Source of the DNA: Celeribacter persicus
GTDB taxonomy: Bacteria > Pseudomonadota > Alphaproteobacteria > Rhodobacterales > Rhodobacteraceae
Length of the DNA stretch: 52,957 nt
Assembly (NCBI RefSeq): GCF_003050785.1
Contig: NZ_QAOH01000020.1
Location: 1-52,957 of the forward strand
Reading direction: 5' to 3'
Both the position numbers and the translations under genes were made by a program. Below the pieces are notes generated by a model. That model had not been told where the DNA came from and did not search any database. It saw nothing but the letters and a program-made list of their open reading frames with translations. This document shows positions 34,460 through 44,207 of this stretch, piece after piece (the first letter of the stretch is position 1; each line of letters starts with the position of its first letter).

Positions 34460-35158
34460 TCAGGTTGAAAAGTCATCGATCAGTGGATTTGGTTTCGCAA
34501 AGCGCTCAAGGTCCGCCTGATTGTCGATGGAGACGCGCGTGCCGGTCACGGAAACGCCATAGGGCTGCAGGCCCTTGAAGGCGCGGCTGAGATTTTCAGG
34601 GGTCATCCCCAGCACGGAGGCCAGCCGCCGCTTTTCGAAATCCAGCTCGAACGCGGCCCCGCCGCCGGCGTGCCTTTGTTGCCTGAGCAAGTAGTTCGCG
34701 AGCCGCTCGAGCGAGGTTCTTAGCTTGAGGTCCTTCTGGGACTTGATGACGGAGCGATAACATTGCGCCAGTTCCGTGACGATCGCACGGGCAAAGTTGT
34801 TGTCGGCGTCAAAGATCGCGCGAACGTCCTGACTGGGGATGAGCGCGATCCGGCTTTTCTCCAACGTGCGGGCCGACATCAGGTAGGGCGCATCCTTGAT
34901 GGTCGCCGCAAGAATGAAGGTCGAGATCGGGCGGACCGTCGCCATGCTGGTCTCTCGGCCATTCCAGGTCGAAAACAGATCGACCGAACCCGAAATGACG
35001 ATGTGAAGGAAATCGCTTGGTTCTCCTTCAGTGATCAATTCGATCTGTGCAGGGAAATTCTGCACATAAGCGCCGCGCATCAAGGATGTAAAATTATCAT
35101 CCGCCATCTGCGCAAAGAGATCGAGTTTTCGAATATCCCGGTATTCGGAATCGGGCAC
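34460..35158 (-). CDS. Crp/Fnr-family regulator, NnrR/Dnr-type
   Basis: 232 aa from GTG 35158, chosen because an AAGGAGG site lies 6 bases upstream; the open frame beyond it is unsupported. The N-terminal cNMP-binding-like beta roll has no Fe-S Cys cluster, unlike FNR. The C-terminal helix-turn-helix (KRRLASVLGMTPENLSRAF) has the E..SR recognition pattern of FNR/Dnr. Dnr/NnrR proteins sense NO through haem and act on TTG-N8-CAA boxes; one lies just upstream (35207-35220), suggesting autoregulation. It is divergent from the nar operon, its likely target. Confidence 0.85.
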   Translation of the reverse strand: MPDSEYRDIRKLDLFAQMADDNFTSLMRGAYVQNFPAQIELITEGEPSDFLHIVISGSVDLFSTWNGRETSMATVRPISTFILAATIKDAPYLMSARTLEKSRIALIPSQDVRAIFDADNNFARAIVTELAQCYRSVIKSQKDLKLRTSLERLANYLLRQQRHAGGGAAFELDFEKRRLASVLGMTPENLSRAFKGLQPYGVSVTGTRVSIDNQADLERFAKPNPLIDDFST

Positions 35159-35206
35159 GTCGTTCCTCCTTCTACATTGCGCGCTTAACAAATGTCACAA
35201 AATCAA

Positions 35207-35220
35207 TTGATATATGTCAA
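35207..35220. promoter_or_regulatory. FNR/NnrR box upstream of the Crp/Fnr gene
   Basis: TTGATATATGTCAA matches the TTG-N8-CAA pattern of FNR/Dnr boxes. Its centre lies 55 bases from the GTG of the Crp/Fnr gene on the minus strand, which would suit a -41.5 activator position. It is about 200 bases from narK. Confidence 0.7.
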
Positions 35221-35320
35221 CCCGTCAGTTGACCTTCGCGACCGCAGCCTTGATCTGCGACCGCGCACCAGATGACATATTTCTGTAATCCATTTATTTT
35301 GTTAGCATTTTCTCGATTTT

Positions 35321-35334
35321 GTGATCTAGATCAA
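35321..35334. promoter_or_regulatory. FNR/NnrR box upstream of narK
   Basis: GTGATCTAGATCAA is a near-perfect FNR box (consensus TTGAT-N4-ATCAA, one mismatch). Its centre is about 86 bases before the narK ATG, leaving room for a start site about 41 bases downstream, near 35369. No convincing -10 hexamer was picked out. Low-oxygen or NO activation of the nar operon is expected. Confidence 0.7.
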
Positions 35335-35413
35335 GTCATGAGCGTCGCTGTGGCGTCAGGTCTGGCACTGATCCCCACGCAGGGGTGAAAGACTTATTTG
35401 CCGGAGACCCGCC

Positions 35414-38125
35414 ATGCAGACCGTTGCAACAGCCTCACGCGCCGATCAAACGCGCGCCTTGAGCCTGAGCACGATCGCCTTCACCGCCTGTTTCGCGGTC
35501 TGGACGATCTTTTCCATCATCGGTGTCGCCATCAAGGCCGAGCTTGGCCTGAATGACACCCAGTTCGGCCTGCTGGTCGCCACCCCGATCCTGACCGGAT
35601 CGGTCACCCGCCTGTTTCTCGGCGTTTGGACCGAGAAATACGGCGGGCGACTGGTGTTCTCGAGCCAGATGATCCTGACGGCGCTGGCTACATGGGCGCT
35701 GACCCTGGCCGACAGCTACATCATGTATCTGATCGCGGCCCTCGGCATCGGCCTCGCGGGCGGATCGTTCATCATCGGCGTGGCCTATGTCAGCCGCTGG
35801 TATGACGCAGGCCACCAAGGGACCGCGCTCGGTATCTTCGGTGCGGGTAACGTGGGCGCAGCGGTTACCAAATTCGTCGCTCCCTTCGTCATGGTCGCCT
35901 ATGGCTGGCATGGTGTGGCCTATGTCTGGGCAGCGGGGCTCGCCATAATCGGCGTTTTGTTCTTCCTTCTGGCCAAGGACGACCCCGAACTGGTCGAACG
36001 CCGCAAGACCGGCACCAAGGCACCTTCGCTGGCGCAGCAGTTCGCGCCGCTGAAGAACCTCCAGGTCTGGCGCTTCTCGCTCTACTATTTCTTCGTCTTC
36101 GGCGCCTTCGTGGCACTTGCGCTCTGGATGCCGCACTACCTGATCGACGTCTACGGCATCGACGTGCGCTTCGCGGGCATGGCGGCTGCGTCCTTCAGCC
36201 TCTCGGCTTCGCTGTTCCGCGCCTATGGCGGCGTGCTGTCGGACAAGTTCGGCGCGCGCAGGGTCATGTACTGGACCTTCGGCTTTTCGCTGCTGTTCCT
36301 GTTCATGCTGAGCTATCCGCCCACGGACTACGTCATCCAGGGCAAGGACGGCGCCATCGCCTTCTCAACTCAGATGGGTCTGTGGCCCTTCATCGTCACG
36401 CTCTTCGCTCTGGGCTTTTTCATGAGCCTCGGCAAAGCGGCCGTATTCAAGCACATCCCTGTCTACTACCCGAAACATGTGGGCGCTGTCGGCGGGCTTG
36501 TCGGCATGATCGGGGGCCTTGGCGGGTTCATCCTGCCGATCGCCTTCGGTGCGCTGCTGGACCTGACGGGCATCTACACGTCGTGCTTTGCGCTGCTCTT
36601 CGGACTGGTCGCCATCGCGCTGAGCTGGATGCACCTTTCGATCCGGGCGATGGAGCGTGCGGCGCATGGCGAAGTGCTCGACCAGCTGCCGCAATTGCCT
36701 GAGATGCAGGACATCCACCACCCGGAACGCACCGCCATGCCGCGCGTGCTGGAGGATTGGCGCCCGGAGGACCAACAATTCTGGGCCGAAAAGGGCCGCG
36801 CCGTCGCACGGCGCAACCTCTGGATCTCGATCCCGGCGCTTCTGCTGGCCTTCTCGGTCTGGATGGTGTGGTCGGTGGTCGTGGCACGTTTGCCCGCCAT
36901 CGGGTTCGACTTCACCCCGGGACAGCTCTTCTGGCTGGCGGCCTTGCCGGGCCTGTCGGGCGCGACGCTGCGCATCTTCTACAGCTTCATGGTGCCGATC
37001 TTCGGCGGAAGGCTGTGGACGACGCTGTCGACCGCCTCGCTGCTGCTGCCTGCCATGGGCATCGGATATGCAGTGCAGAACCCCGAGACGCCTTACCTGA
37101 TCTTCCTCGTCCTGGCCCTTCTGTGCGGGTTTGGCGGCGGCAACTTCGCCTCTTCGATGGCCAATATCGGCTACTTCTTCCCGAAGGCCGAAAAGGGCAA
37201 CGCACTGGCGCTGAACGCGGGCCTTGGGAACCTCGGCGTGTCGGTCATGCAGTTCCTTGTGCCCATCGTCATCACGGCGGGTGTCTTCGGGGCCATCGGC
37301 GGCGAGCCCGTGACCCTGTCGGACGGTGGGCAGCTTTGGATGCAGAACGCCGGCTTCGTCTGGGTGCCCTTCATCCTCGCAGCGACCATCGCCGCCTGGC
37401 TGGGCATGAACGACATCGCCGATGCGCGCGCCAGCTTTGCCGACCAGGCGGTGATCTTCAGCCGCAAGCAGAACTGGTTGATGTGTATCCTCTACACCGG
37501 CACCTTCGGCAGCTTCATCGGTTATTCGGCCGGTTTCCCGCTGCTGACGCGGCTGGCCTTCCCGGATGTGAACGCTCTGAACTACGTGTTCCTTGGACCG
37601 CTGGTCGGTGCGCTGAGCCGCGCCGGAACCGGGTGGATTTCGGACAAGTTTGGCGGTGGGCGAGTGACCTTCTGGACCTTCGCGCTGATGATCGTAGCCA
37701 CCTTCGGCGTGATCTCCTTCCTCGGGCTCGGCTCCTTCGTCGGCTTCTTCGCCTGCTTCATGGCCCTGTTTTTCCTGACCGGTGTCGGCAATGCCTCCAC
37801 CTTCCAGATGATCCCGGTCATCATGGGCCGCGAAATTCCGCGCCTGATGCCGCACTTGGGTGCTGAAGAGCGCAAGCGGCAGATCGCGATGGAGTCCGGC
37901 GCGATCGTGGCCTTCACCTCGGCCATCGCGGCTTACGGCGCCTTCTTCATCCCCAAGGCCTACGGAACGTCAATCGCGATGACCGGATCTGCCGTTGGGG
38001 CGCTGTGGGGTTTCCTGATCTTCTACGTGATCTGCGTCGTCATCACCTGGGTGGTCTACACGCGCCCCGGCGGCCTTCTCCACGACATCGAACATGGCCG
38101 CACGCCGCAGGGCACCGCAGCCTAG
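35414..38125 (+). CDS. narK: NarK, fused NarK1-NarK2 nitrate/nitrite transporter
   Basis: 903 aa, about twice the size of a single MFS protein. The first half (to about residue 430) and the second (from about 470) are both full 12-helix nitrate/nitrite porters. Nitrate-signature segments are GLGFI-like GLGGFILPIAFG in the first and GFGGGNFASSMANIGYFFP in the second. In Paracoccus the fused NarK couples nitrate/H+ symport (NarK1) with nitrate/nitrite antiport (NarK2). A hydrophilic linker (PEMQDIHHPERTAMP) joins the halves. It is first in the nar operon, downstream of two FNR-type boxes. Confidence 0.95.
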   Translation: MQTVATASRADQTRALSLSTIAFTACFAVWTIFSIIGVAIKAELGLNDTQFGLLVATPILTGSVTRLFLGVWTEKYGGRLVFSSQMILTALATWALTLADSYIMYLIAALGIGLAGGSFIIGVAYVSRWYDAGHQGTALGIFGAGNVGAAVTKFVAPFVMVAYGWHGVAYVWAAGLAIIGVLFFLLAKDDPELVERRKTGTKAPSLAQQFAPLKNLQVWRFSLYYFFVFGAFVALALWMPHYLIDVYGIDVRFAGMAAASFSLSASLFRAYGGVLSDKFGARRVMYWTFGFSLLFLFMLSYPPTDYVIQGKDGAIAFSTQMGLWPFIVTLFALGFFMSLGKAAVFKHIPVYYPKHVGAVGGLVGMIGGLGGFILPIAFGALLDLTGIYTSCFALLFGLVAIALSWMHLSIRAMERAAHGEVLDQLPQLPEMQDIHHPERTAMPRVLEDWRPEDQQFWAEKGRAVARRNLWISIPALLLAFSVWMVWSVVVARLPAIGFDFTPGQLFWLAALPGLSGATLRIFYSFMVPIFGGRLWTTLSTASLLLPAMGIGYAVQNPETPYLIFLVLALLCGFGGGNFASSMANIGYFFPKAEKGNALALNAGLGNLGVSVMQFLVPIVITAGVFGAIGGEPVTLSDGGQLWMQNAGFVWVPFILAATIAAWLGMNDIADARASFADQAVIFSRKQNWLMCILYTGTFGSFIGYSAGFPLLTRLAFPDVNALNYVFLGPLVGALSRAGTGWISDKFGGGRVTFWTFALMIVATFGVISFLGLGSFVGFFACFMALFFLTGVGNASTFQMIPVIMGREIPRLMPHLGAEERKRQIAMESGAIVAFTSAIAAYGAFFIPKAYGTSIAMTGSAVGALWGFLIFYVICVVITWVVYTRPGGLLHDIEHGRTPQGTAA

Positions 38126-38150
38126 CCCGCTGAATGATCCAGTTGATTTC

Positions 38151-38175
38151 CCGGGCGGCGGCGCTCGCCGCCCGG
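38151..38175 (+). other. Intercistronic hairpin between narK and narG
   Basis: CCGGGCGGCG pairs perfectly with CGCCGCCCGG around a 5-base loop (GCGCT). It lies in the 76-base gap before narG and has no T-tract. It is more likely an mRNA-processing or stability element, or a partial attenuator, than a full terminator, because narG has no visible promoter of its own. Confidence 0.6.
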
Positions 38176-38201
38176 ACCCAGACACCCGAAAGGACAGCCC
38201 A

Positions 38202-41200
38202 ATGAGCCATCTGCTCGACAAACTGAACTTCTTCCAGAGCAAGGAACTGGAGCAATTCTCCGACGGTTGGGGTCAGACCACCCGCGAGGATCGCAGCTGG
38301 GAAGACACCTACCGGAACCGCTGGCGGCACGACAAGATCGTCCGTTCGACCCACGGGGTGAACTGCACCGGGTCGTGTTCGTGGAAAATCTACGTCAAGT
38401 CCGGAATCGTCACCTGGGAAACCCAGCAGACCGACTATCCGCGCACGCGCGCTGGCCTGCCCAATCACGAACCGCGCGGCTGCGCGCGGGGGGCGTCCTA
38501 CAGCTGGTATCTCTATTCCGCCAACCGCGTGAAGAACCCGCTGATCCGTGGCGCGCTGATGCGGGCGTGGCGGAAGATGCGCGAGACCATGACACCGGTG
38601 GCCGCCTGGGCCGCGATCCAGGGCGATCCCGCCCTGCGCAACGCGATCAACAAGACCCGCGGCAAGGGCGGCTTCGTGCGGGCCAGCTGGGACGAAGCGA
38701 CCGAGATCATCGCCGCCGCCAACGCCTACACGGCCAAGACCTACGGCCCCGACCGGGTGTTCGGCTTCTCGCCCATCCCGGCGATGTCGATGGTGAGCTA
38801 TGCCGCCGGCTCGCGCTACCTGTCGCTTCTCGGTGGCACCTGCATGTCGTTCTACGACTGGTACTGCGACTTGCCGCCAGCTTCCCCCCAGACCTGGGGC
38901 GAACAGACCGACGTGCCGGAATCGGCCGACTGGTACAACGCGGGCTTCCTGATGCTCTGGGGCTCGAACGTGCCGCAGACCCGCACGCCTGACGCGCATT
39001 TCTACACCGAAGTGCGCTATCGTGGCACGAAGTCGGCCGTGGTCAGCCCCGACTATTCGGAAGCCGCCAAGTTCGGCGATATCTGGCTTAATCCGCAGGC
39101 GGGCACCGACGCGGCGCTGGCGATGGCCATGGGCCATGTGATCCTGCGCGAATACCATCTCGACCGGCAGGCCGAGTATTTCGAGGAGTATGCTCGCAAG
39201 TATACAGACATGCCGATGCTGGTGCGGCTGGATGAAAAGGACGGCCACCTGGTGCCGGGCCGGATGCTGCGCGCCGAAGATTTCGACGGCAAGCTGGGTG
39301 AGAAGAACAACCCCGACTGGAAGACCGTCGCCTATGACGAGACGTCTGACCAGATCGTGGCACCCAACGGGTCCATCGGCTTCCGCTGGGGCGAAGAAGG
39401 CAAGTGGAACCTCGAAGAGCGGGCGAAAGGGGCAGAGGCAAAGCTGCGCCTGAGCCAGATCATGGATGGCGACCACGATGAGGTTGTGGGCGTCGACTTC
39501 CCCTATTTCGGCGGTGCGGCCACGGGCGATTTCGTCAAGTGCGACCACCCCGAGGTGCTGACCCGGAACATTCCGGCGCGGCGCGTGAAATTGGCAGACG
39601 GCAAGGAGGTTCTGGTTGCCACCGTTTTCGACCTCTTCTGCGCCAATTACGGCCTCGACCGGGGTCTGGGCGGCGACTGGGTGTCGAAGGACTTCGACGA
39701 CGACAGCCCCTACACCCCCGCATGGGCCGAAAAGATCACCGGCGTGGAGCGCGAAAAGATCATCGCGGTTGCGCGGGAATTCGCGGGTAACGCCGAAAAG
39801 ACCCATGGCAAGTCCATGGTCATCCTCGGGGCCGGTCTGAACCACTGGTACCACATGGACATGAACTATCGCGGCATCATCAACATGCTGGTGATGTGCG
39901 GCTGCATCGGGCAAGAAGGCGGCGGCTGGTCGCATTACGTGGGTCAGGAGAAGCTGCGCCCGCAGACCGGATGGCAGCCCCTTGCCTTCGCGCTCGACTG
40001 GAACCGCCCGCCGCGGCACATGAACTCCACCTCCTGCTGGTACGCGCATACCGACCAGTGGCGCTATGAGACGCTGCGCGCCGGTGAAATCCTGTCGCCG
40101 ACCGCACCCGAAGGCGACTGGGACATCTCCCTGATCGACTACAACATCCGGGCCGAACGGATGGGCTGGCTGCCCTCTGCTCCGCAGTTGAAGACGAACC
40201 CGCTGGAGGTGTCGAAGGCCGCCAAGAAGGCCGGCAAGGAGATCAAGGACTACGTCGCCGAACAGCTCAAATCCGGCGACCTGGAAATGTCCTGTCAGGA
40301 TCCGGATGCCCCAGAGAACTGGCCGCGCAACCTGTTCGTCTGGCGGTCGAACCTTCTGGGGTCGTCCGGCAAGGGGCACGAATACTTCCTCAAGCACCTG
40401 CTGGGCACCGATCACGGGGTGATGGGCAAGGATCTGGGCGAGGAAGGCGGCGTGATGCCGAAGGAGGCCGTCTGGCATGACGAGGCGCCGAAGGGCAAGC
40501 TCGATCTTCTGGTCTGCATCGACTTCCGCATGTCCACGACGGCGGTGTATTCCGACATCGTCCTGCCCACCGCCAGCTGGTACGAAAAGGACGACCTCAA
40601 CACCTCGGACATGCATCCGTTCATCCACCCGCTGCAGGCGGCGGTGGACCCGGCCTACGAGAGCAAATCGGACTGGGAGATCTTCAAGTCGATCGCCCGG
40701 AAATTCTCCGAAGTCGCGCCCGAGGTGCTGGGGGTCGAGACCGACATCGTCCAGCTTCCGCTGCTGCACGACACCCCCGGCGAACTGGCGCAGGCCCATG
40801 TCAAGGACTGGAAGAAGGGCGAATGCGACCTGATCCCCGGCAAGACCGCGCCGAACTACATCGCGGTCGAGCGGGATTATCCCAACCTCTACAAGAAGTT
40901 CACCTCGGTCGGGCCGCTACTGGAAAAGCTCGGCAACGGTGGCAAGGGGATCAACTGGGACACCAAGACCGAGGTCAAGCATCTGCGCGACCTGAACGGG
41001 GTCGTGCTGGACGAGGGCGTGTCCAAAGGCCAGCCGAAACTCGAAACCGCCATCGACGCGGCCGAGATGATCCTGATGCTCGCCCCGGAAACCAACGGCG
41101 AAGTGGCCGTGAAGGCCTGGGAAGAACTGGAGAAGCCCACGGGACAGCACCATGCCCACCTCGCGGAGGGCGCGCATCACACCAAGATCCGCTTCCGGGA

Positions 41201-41960
41201 CATCGCCGCCCAGCCGCGCAAGATCATCTCATCGCCCACATGGTCAGGCATCGAGAGCGAGGAGGTCTGCTACAACGCTGGCTACACCAACGTCCACGAA
41301 CTGATCCCGTGGCGCACCCTGACGGGCCGCCAGCAACTCTATCAGGATCACGAATGGATGCGCGCTTTCGGCGAGGGTTTCGTCAGCTATCGCCCGCCGG
41401 TGGACCTGAAGACCATCACCGCGGCCGTCAACAACGACGCGGCCGAGGGCAGCCCGCACGTGGTACTCAACTTCATCACGCCCCACCAGAAATGGGGCAT
41501 CCATTCGACCTACACCGACAACCTGCTGATGCTGACGCTGAACAGGGGCGGCCCGGTTGTCTGGATGTCCGAAGTGGACGCCAAGAAGGCGGGGCTTGTC
41601 GATAACGACTGGGTCGAGGCCTACAACACGAACGGCGCGCTGACCGCGCGGGTGGTGGTGTCCCAGCGGATCAAACAGGGGACGCTGTTCATGTATCACG
41701 CTCAGGAAAAGATCGTGAACACGCCCGGTTCGGAAAAGACCGGCAATCGCGGCGGCATCCACAACTCGGTGACCCGCGCCACCCTGAAACCCACACACAT
41801 GATCGGCGGCTACGCGCAGCTGTCCTACGGCTTCAACTACTACGGCACCGTGGGCAGCAACCGCGACGAGTTCGTGATCGTGCGGAAAATGAAGAAGATC
41901 GACTGGCTCGACAAACCCGCAAGCCGGTCCGCAACCCAGAACGTGGAGGCAGCGGAATGA
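38202..41960 (+). CDS. narG: Respiratory nitrate reductase alpha subunit NarG
   Basis: 1252 aa, from ATG 38202. It binds Mo-bis-MGD and the FS0 cluster; the cluster ligands H51, C55, C59 and C94 match the E. coli spacing. The SFYDWYCDLPPAS segment holds the Asp that coordinates molybdenum. NarG reduces nitrate to nitrite at the cytoplasmic face. It has no Tat signal, as usual for NarG. It overlaps narH by 4 bases. Confidence 0.97.
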   Translation: MSHLLDKLNFFQSKELEQFSDGWGQTTREDRSWEDTYRNRWRHDKIVRSTHGVNCTGSCSWKIYVKSGIVTWETQQTDYPRTRAGLPNHEPRGCARGASYSWYLYSANRVKNPLIRGALMRAWRKMRETMTPVAAWAAIQGDPALRNAINKTRGKGGFVRASWDEATEIIAAANAYTAKTYGPDRVFGFSPIPAMSMVSYAAGSRYLSLLGGTCMSFYDWYCDLPPASPQTWGEQTDVPESADWYNAGFLMLWGSNVPQTRTPDAHFYTEVRYRGTKSAVVSPDYSEAAKFGDIWLNPQAGTDAALAMAMGHVILREYHLDRQAEYFEEYARKYTDMPMLVRLDEKDGHLVPGRMLRAEDFDGKLGEKNNPDWKTVAYDETSDQIVAPNGSIGFRWGEEGKWNLEERAKGAEAKLRLSQIMDGDHDEVVGVDFPYFGGAATGDFVKCDHPEVLTRNIPARRVKLADGKEVLVATVFDLFCANYGLDRGLGGDWVSKDFDDDSPYTPAWAEKITGVEREKIIAVAREFAGNAEKTHGKSMVILGAGLNHWYHMDMNYRGIINMLVMCGCIGQEGGGWSHYVGQEKLRPQTGWQPLAFALDWNRPPRHMNSTSCWYAHTDQWRYETLRAGEILSPTAPEGDWDISLIDYNIRAERMGWLPSAPQLKTNPLEVSKAAKKAGKEIKDYVAEQLKSGDLEMSCQDPDAPENWPRNLFVWRSNLLGSSGKGHEYFLKHLLGTDHGVMGKDLGEEGGVMPKEAVWHDEAPKGKLDLLVCIDFRMSTTAVYSDIVLPTASWYEKDDLNTSDMHPFIHPLQAAVDPAYESKSDWEIFKSIARKFSEVAPEVLGVETDIVQLPLLHDTPGELAQAHVKDWKKGECDLIPGKTAPNYIAVERDYPNLYKKFTSVGPLLEKLGNGGKGINWDTKTEVKHLRDLNGVVLDEGVSKGQPKLETAIDAAEMILMLAPETNGEVAVKAWEELEKPTGQHHAHLAEGAHHTKIRFRDIAAQPRKIISSPTWSGIESEEVCYNAGYTNVHELIPWRTLTGRQQLYQDHEWMRAFGEGFVSYRPPVDLKTITAAVNNDAAEGSPHVVLNFITPHQKWGIHSTYTDNLLMLTLNRGGPVVWMSEVDAKKAGLVDNDWVEAYNTNGALTARVVVSQRIKQGTLFMYHAQEKIVNTPGSEKTGNRGGIHNSVTRATLKPTHMIGGYAQLSYGFNYYGTVGSNRDEFVIVRKMKKIDWLDKPASRSATQNVEAAE

Positions 41961-43483
41961 GAGTTCGTGCGCAAATCGGCAAGGTCCTGAACCTCGACAA
42001 ATGCATCGGGTGTCACACCTGCTCGGTCACCTGCAAGAACGTGTGGACGACGCGCGAAGGTGTCGAATACGCGTGGTTCAACAACGTCGAGACCAAGCCC
42101 GGCACCGGCTATCCGACGGACTGGGAGAACCAGAAGCGCTGGAACGGCGGCTGGGTCCGGTCGGCCTCGGGCAAGCTGCATCCCAAGCAGGGGTCTAAAT
42201 GGCGGATCCTGGCGAACATCTTCGCCAATCCGTCGATGCCCGAGATCGATGACTACTACGAGCCGTTCGATTTCGACTACGACCACCTGAAGTCCGCGCC
42301 CGACATGACCGCGTTCCCCACCGCGCGGCCCCGCTCGAAGATCACCGGCGAGCGGATGGAGAGGATCGAGAAGGGTCCGAACTGGGAGGAAATCCTGGGC
42401 GGCGAGTTCTCGAAGCGCTCGCAGGATTACAACTTCGACCAGGTGCAGAAGGACATCTATGGAGAGTATGAAAACACCTTCATGATGTACCTGCCGCGCC
42501 TGTGCGAGCACTGCCTTAACCCCACCTGCTCCGCCTCCTGTCCCTCGGGCGCGATCTACAAGCGCGAAGAGGACGGCATCGTCCTGATCGACCAAGAGAA
42601 GTGCCGCGGCTGGCGGATGTGCATCTCGGGCTGCCCCTACAAGAAGGTCTATTACAACTGGGATACCGGCAAATCCGAGAAATGCACCTTCTGCTATCCG
42701 CGCATCGAGTCCGGCCAGCCGACGGTCTGTTCGGAAACCTGCGTCGGGCGCATTCGCTATCTGGGCGTGATCCTTTATGACGCAGACAAGATCGAAGCTG
42801 CGGCCAGCGCCGAGCGCGAGACCGATCTCTACGGCGCGCAGCTCGACGTGTTCCTCGACCCGAACGACCCCGAAGTGATCGCCGCGGCGCGCCGCGACGG
42901 CGTGCCCGAGGACTGGATCGAGGCGGCGAAGGTCAGCCCGGTCTGGAAGATGGCGATGGATTGGAAGGTCGCCTTCCCGCTGCACCCGGAATACCGGACG
43001 CTGCCGATGGTGTGGTACATCCCGCCGCTCAGCCCGATCCAGAACGCCGTTCAGGCGGGACAGATCGCGATGAGCGACCAGATGCCCGACGTGCGGTCGC
43101 TGCGCATCCCCGTGAAGTACCTCGCCAACATGCTGACGGCGGGTGACGAGGAGCCCATCGTTCACGCCCTCGAACGCATGTCCGCGATGCGGCTCTACAT
43201 GCGGGCTCTGACAGTGGAGGGCGTGCGGGACGAGGCGATCGCCGCCCGGGTCGGCATGTCCGGCCGAGTGATCGAGGACATGTACAAGATCATGGCTATC
43301 GCCGATTACGAGGATCGTTTCGCGATCCCCACGACACACCGCGAACAGAACGAGCATGGCGCCGACATCCGCGGCGGCTGCGGCTTCACCGACGGCAACG
43401 GTTGTTCCACCGGCGAGACGGGCAAGACGACGCTCTTCGGCGGCAAGAAGAAGAAATTTGCCCTTCCGCAGGAGACCTTCTGA
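41957..43483 (+). CDS. narH: Respiratory nitrate reductase beta subunit NarH
   Basis: 508 aa with four Fe-S cluster motifs: C16-x2-C-x2-C-x3-C (CIGCHTCSVTCK), CEHCLNPTCSASC, CRGWRMCISGC (Trp in place of Cys marks the [3Fe-4S] site), and CTFCYP with a later CSETC. These transfer electrons from NarI to NarG. The stop overlaps narJ by 1 base. Confidence 0.97.
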   Translation: MRVRAQIGKVLNLDKCIGCHTCSVTCKNVWTTREGVEYAWFNNVETKPGTGYPTDWENQKRWNGGWVRSASGKLHPKQGSKWRILANIFANPSMPEIDDYYEPFDFDYDHLKSAPDMTAFPTARPRSKITGERMERIEKGPNWEEILGGEFSKRSQDYNFDQVQKDIYGEYENTFMMYLPRLCEHCLNPTCSASCPSGAIYKREEDGIVLIDQEKCRGWRMCISGCPYKKVYYNWDTGKSEKCTFCYPRIESGQPTVCSETCVGRIRYLGVILYDADKIEAAASAERETDLYGAQLDVFLDPNDPEVIAAARRDGVPEDWIEAAKVSPVWKMAMDWKVAFPLHPEYRTLPMVWYIPPLSPIQNAVQAGQIAMSDQMPDVRSLRIPVKYLANMLTAGDEEPIVHALERMSAMRLYMRALTVEGVRDEAIAARVGMSGRVIEDMYKIMAIADYEDRFAIPTTHREQNEHGADIRGGCGFTDGNGCSTGETGKTTLFGGKKKKFALPQETF

Positions 43484-44196
43484 TGATGGACCGTTCCCTC
43501 AAGGCGCTTTCGCTGGTCCTGAGCTATCCCTCTCGAGAGCTTCAGGAGGCGATGCCCGACATCGGCGCCGTTCTTGGCGGCGATCCCCGCATCGCCGCCG
43601 ATACGCGGGCTGCACTGCGCACATTGGCCGATGGCTTTGCAACGGCCGACCTCTACGATCTGCAGGAGAGCTATGTGATGCTCTTTGATCGGTCGCGAAC
43701 GCTATCGCTCAATCTCTTCGAGCACGTCCACGGCGAAAGCCGGGACCGGGGCGGCGCGATGGTCAGTCTGATCGAGACCTACCGGGAGGGCGGGTTCGAA
43801 CCCGCCACCTCGGAACTTCCGGACCACCTGCCAGTGCTGCTAGAATTCCTGTCGACGCGTCCCTTCGCAGAAGTGCAGGAAACTTTGGCGGACGCGGCGC
43901 ATATCCTCGACGCTCTCGCGGCCCGGCTTGTCCGGCGCGACAGCGGGTATGCCGCCGCGTTCGCCGCTCTTTCCCAGCTCGCCGACACGCAGGCCGACGC
44001 CGAAGCCGTGGCCGACATGCTGTCCCAGCCCGATGATGACCCGACCGATCTCGCGGCGCTCGATGCCGTTTGGGAGGAAACCGAGGTTACGTTCGGCCCC
44101 GATCCGAACGCAGGTTGCCCGCAAGTCCGCGACATGCTCGCGGCGATGGACAAACCGAGCCGCCGCGCGATGGATGCGCGGCCCGTGACCGAATAA
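43483..44196 (+). CDS. narJ: Nitrate reductase chaperone NarJ
   Basis: 237 aa from ATG 43483 (TGATG overlap with narH). It has the TorD/NarJ-type helical pattern: LSLVLSYPSRELQEAM, YVMLFDRSRTLSLNLFEHVH, and DHLPVLLEFL. NarJ binds apo-NarG and promotes molybdenum cofactor insertion. The acidic C-terminus is usual. It is followed directly by narI. Confidence 0.94.
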   Translation: MMDRSLKALSLVLSYPSRELQEAMPDIGAVLGGDPRIAADTRAALRTLADGFATADLYDLQESYVMLFDRSRTLSLNLFEHVHGESRDRGGAMVSLIETYREGGFEPATSELPDHLPVLLEFLSTRPFAEVQETLADAAHILDALAARLVRRDSGYAAAFAALSQLADTQADAEAVADMLSQPDDDPTDLAALDAVWEETEVTFGPDPNAGCPQVRDMLAAMDKPSRRAMDARPVTE

Positions 44197-44207
44197 TGGA
44201 GGCAGAC

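Noticed and set aside
38043-40799. Very long minus-strand open frame (about 918 codons) opposite narG
   Set aside because: It runs entirely antisense to narG, has no recognisable domain, and is rich in His, Arg and Gly as expected from the complement of a GC-rich gene.
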